This document shows, piece after piece, positions 62,406 through 64,000 of a stretch of 64,000 bases of DNA. Position numbers and translations under genes: made by a program. Source of the DNA: JAPPHA01 sp965221575 (GTDB lineage: Bacteria; Pseudomonadota; Alphaproteobacteria; Rhodobacterales; Rhodobacteraceae); assembly GCA_965221575.1 (NCBI GenBank), contig CBDCSM010000013.1, forward strand, positions 248,001 through 312,000, written 5' to 3'. Numbering within the stretch: position 1 is the stretch's first letter; each line of letters starts with the position of its first letter. Under the pieces are notes generated by a model that was not told the DNA's origin, ran no database searches, and saw nothing but the letters and a program-made list of their open reading frames with translations.

Positions 62406-63536
62406 TCATAGAGGTTCCAGGTCGCCCGAGTTCCAGTCCCGATGGAATCCGGCGGCAAAATTCCCCAGGGTCCCTGACTCGATCGCGGAGCGCAATCCTC
62501 CCATCAGTTCCTGGTAATAATGCAGGTTGTGCCAAGTGAGCAGCACGGATGAAATGATCTCCCGTGACCGCACCACGTGGTGGAGGTAGCCTCGGCTATA
62601 CTGGCGGCACGTCGGGCATTGGCAGTTTTCATCAAGCGGGCGCGGATCTTTCCTGTGGCGTGCATTGCGAAGGTTGATCGCACCGCGCCGCGTCAGGGCC
62701 TGGCCGGTTCGGCCCGAACGCGTCGGAAGAACACAGTCGAACATGTCGACGCCTCGCTCGACCGCGCCCACGATGTCTCCGGGCTTTCCAACTCCCATCA
62801 GGTAACGCGGACGGGTGTCAGGAAACTGTCGCGATAGTCCTTCGAGGACCTCGAACATCTGGAGTTGCGATTCTCCGACCGCCAGACCTCCAACGGCATA
62901 TCCGTCGAAACCGATCCGGACCAGCGCCTCGATACTTTCCTCGCGCAGGTTCCCGTAAACACTTCCCTGTTGTATTCCGAACAGCGCGCGGCCCGGTTTG
63001 TCTCCGAAGGCTTCCCTGCACCGCAGCGCCCAACGCATCGAGAGCCGCATGCTGGTTTCCGCATCCGTCCTGTTCGCCGGAAAAGGCGTGCATTCATCGA
63101 GGCACATGACAATGTCGGATTCGAGCAGGTCCTGGATTTCCACAGATCTCTCCGGCGAAAGCCGGTGCCGGGATCCGTCGATATGCGACCGGAAGTCGAC
63201 CCCGCTTTCGTCCAGTGTTCTCAATCCCGCCAGGCTCATGACCTGGAATCCGCCGGAATCGGTCAATATCGGCCGGTCCCAGTTCATGAAGCGGTGGAGG
63301 CCGCCGAGCCCGGAGACGATTTCCGCCCCGGGCCGCAACATCAAGTGGTAGGTGTTGCACAACAGGACGTCGGCGCCGGATTCGCGAACGTTTTCGGGCA
63401 ACATCGCCTTGACCGTCGCGGACGTTCCCACGGGCATGAACGCGGGAGTCCTGATATCGCCCCTTTCAGTCCGGATGCGACCAAGCCTGGCCCGACCGTC
63501 CTTGCTAAGGACCCGAAATGAGAACCTGTTATCCAT
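62406..63536 (-). CDS. tgt: tRNA-guanine transglycosylase (queuine tRNA-ribosyltransferase)
   Basis: 376 residues, matching the bacterial family length. It exchanges G34 for preQ1 in tRNAs with GUN anticodons, including the tRNA-Asp(GTC) found here. Catalytic aspartates: LTDSGGFQVMSL (about 90) and MFDCVLPTRSGRTG (about 264-277). Zinc site CQCPTC with a downstream histidine in YLHHVVRSREI. GGLAVGE binds the base. Start at 63536 is supported by AGGGGC upstream. Divergent from the MIP18-family gene. Confidence 0.98.
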   Translation of the reverse strand: MDNRFSFRVLSKDGRARLGRIRTERGDIRTPAFMPVGTSATVKAMLPENVRESGADVLLCNTYHLMLRPGAEIVSGLGGLHRFMNWDRPILTDSGGFQVMSLAGLRTLDESGVDFRSHIDGSRHRLSPERSVEIQDLLESDIVMCLDECTPFPANRTDAETSMRLSMRWALRCREAFGDKPGRALFGIQQGSVYGNLREESIEALVRIGFDGYAVGGLAVGESQLQMFEVLEGLSRQFPDTRPRYLMGVGKPGDIVGAVERGVDMFDCVLPTRSGRTGQALTRRGAINLRNARHRKDPRPLDENCQCPTCRQYSRGYLHHVVRSREIISSVLLTWHNLHYYQELMGGLRSAIESGTLGNFAAGFHRDWNSGDLEPL

Positions 63537-63651
63537 ACTGCCCCTGATTTAACGCTCTTCCACTGCCGGGCCACCTTTTCCATCCGAAATGTGGACAAAC
63601 GCGACTCATTACCTTATTCAATCCGTCAGGAAATGGCCGAAGGAGTTGACC

Positions 63652-64000
63652 GTGGGACCTGATCAATTGATGGAAGGTGCTCCGCTGATCAAGCCATCAA
63701 CGACGGATCACCCTCTCTACGAGCAGATCGTGGAAGCTTGCCGAACCGTGCACGATCCGGAAATCCCGGTCAACATCTATGACCTCGGACTCATCTACAC
63801 GATCGAAGTCAATGGCGACGGAGTTGTCGATGTCACGATGACACTGACGGCACCGGGCTGTCCCGTTGCCGGCGAAATGCCCGGCTGGGTTCAGGAGGTG
63901 GTGGAAGCGGTACCTGGCGTCCAGGTTGCCAACGTCGAACTGGTTTGGGAACCGCTTTGGGGCATGGACATGATGTCGGACGAAGCCCGACTTGAGCTTG
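63652..64000 (+). CDS. MIP18/DUF59 family protein, SufT-like (3' partial)
   Basis: About 116 residues, running off the window within a few codons of the usual end. Start is a GTG at 63652 with AAGGAG 6 bases upstream; the ATG at 63633 is in another frame that stops at once. DPEIPVNIYDLGLIYTIEV (about residues 38-56) and MTLTAPGCPVAGEMPGW (about 68-84), with the conserved cysteine, define the MIP18/PaaD/SufT family that helps mature Fe-S proteins. The WEPLWGMDMMSDEARLEL end is typical of SufT-type proteins. suf genes may lie beyond the window. Confidence 0.88.
   Translation, partial: MGPDQLMEGAPLIKPSTTDHPLYEQIVEACRTVHDPEIPVNIYDLGLIYTIEVNGDGVVDVTMTLTAPGCPVAGEMPGWVQEVVEAVPGVQVANVELVWEPLWGMDMMSDEARLEL

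Overview
The window is a high-G+C bacterial chromosome segment, most likely from an alphaproteobacterium. Evidence: lon followed on the same strand by tRNA-Val(TAC) and tRNA-Asp(GTC), a fused indolepyruvate:ferredoxin oxidoreductase, tgt beside a MIP18/SufT-like gene, and a very high density of ABC importers and MocA-type dehydrogenases. The genus cannot be read from the sequence.

The two ends are core genome. Left (1-7.1 kb): 3'-complete iorAB fusion, an OsmC protein, tRNA-Asp, tRNA-Val and lon with a heat-shock-like promoter. Right (61.6-64 kb): an RraA-family protein, tgt and the start of a MIP18-family gene. Everything between is accessory catabolism.

7.5-16.6 kb: a minus-strand operon (GMC oxidoreductase, SMP-30 lactonase, zinc alcohol dehydrogenase, TTC38-like TPR protein, Gfo/Idh/MocA dehydrogenase) faces a plus-strand sugar ABC importer (ATPase, permease, periplasmic binding protein). 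Together they look like uptake plus oxidation of a sugar or polyol.

17.2-27.5 kb: a tightly coupled minus-strand operon (aldehyde dehydrogenase, Rieske oxygenase, two paralogous proteins of unknown family, a DUF1116/AllG-like protein, an amidase) is divergent from a plus-strand set (HisC-like aminotransferase and a split ThDP decarboxylase). A perfect 8+8 inverted repeat sits in a strong promoter between them. A LysR regulator and an IS5-type remnant follow.

27.9-33.3 kb: a complete carbohydrate ABC importer (binding protein, two permeases, ATPase) with an NAD-dependent epimerase.

33.6-46.4 kb: a minus-strand glycoside-use locus containing a second carbohydrate ABC importer, a LacI regulator, a GHL6-type glycosyl hydrolase, MocA and ThuA proteins and a ceramidase-like protein. 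It also holds three damaged genes: an FGGY kinase fragment, a LacI remnant with a stop codon, and a HAD hydrolase with a one-base frameshift. It reads as a sugar locus in decay. An IS21 istA remnant lies upstream.

47.0-61.2 kb: two CehA/McbA-type metallohydrolases, a complete oligopeptide-type ABC importer with fused ATPases, a LacI regulator, a phytanoyl-CoA dioxygenase-like enzyme coupled to a small unknown protein, a MocA dehydrogenase and an IolE-like isomerase. Two closely matching LacI-type operators, one before the binding-protein gene and one before the small-protein/PhyH pair, suggest that one regulator controls both units.

The best candidates for something undescribed are the 17.2-23.8 kb operon with its paralogous unknown pair, and the two-operator CehA/Dpp/PhyH region.
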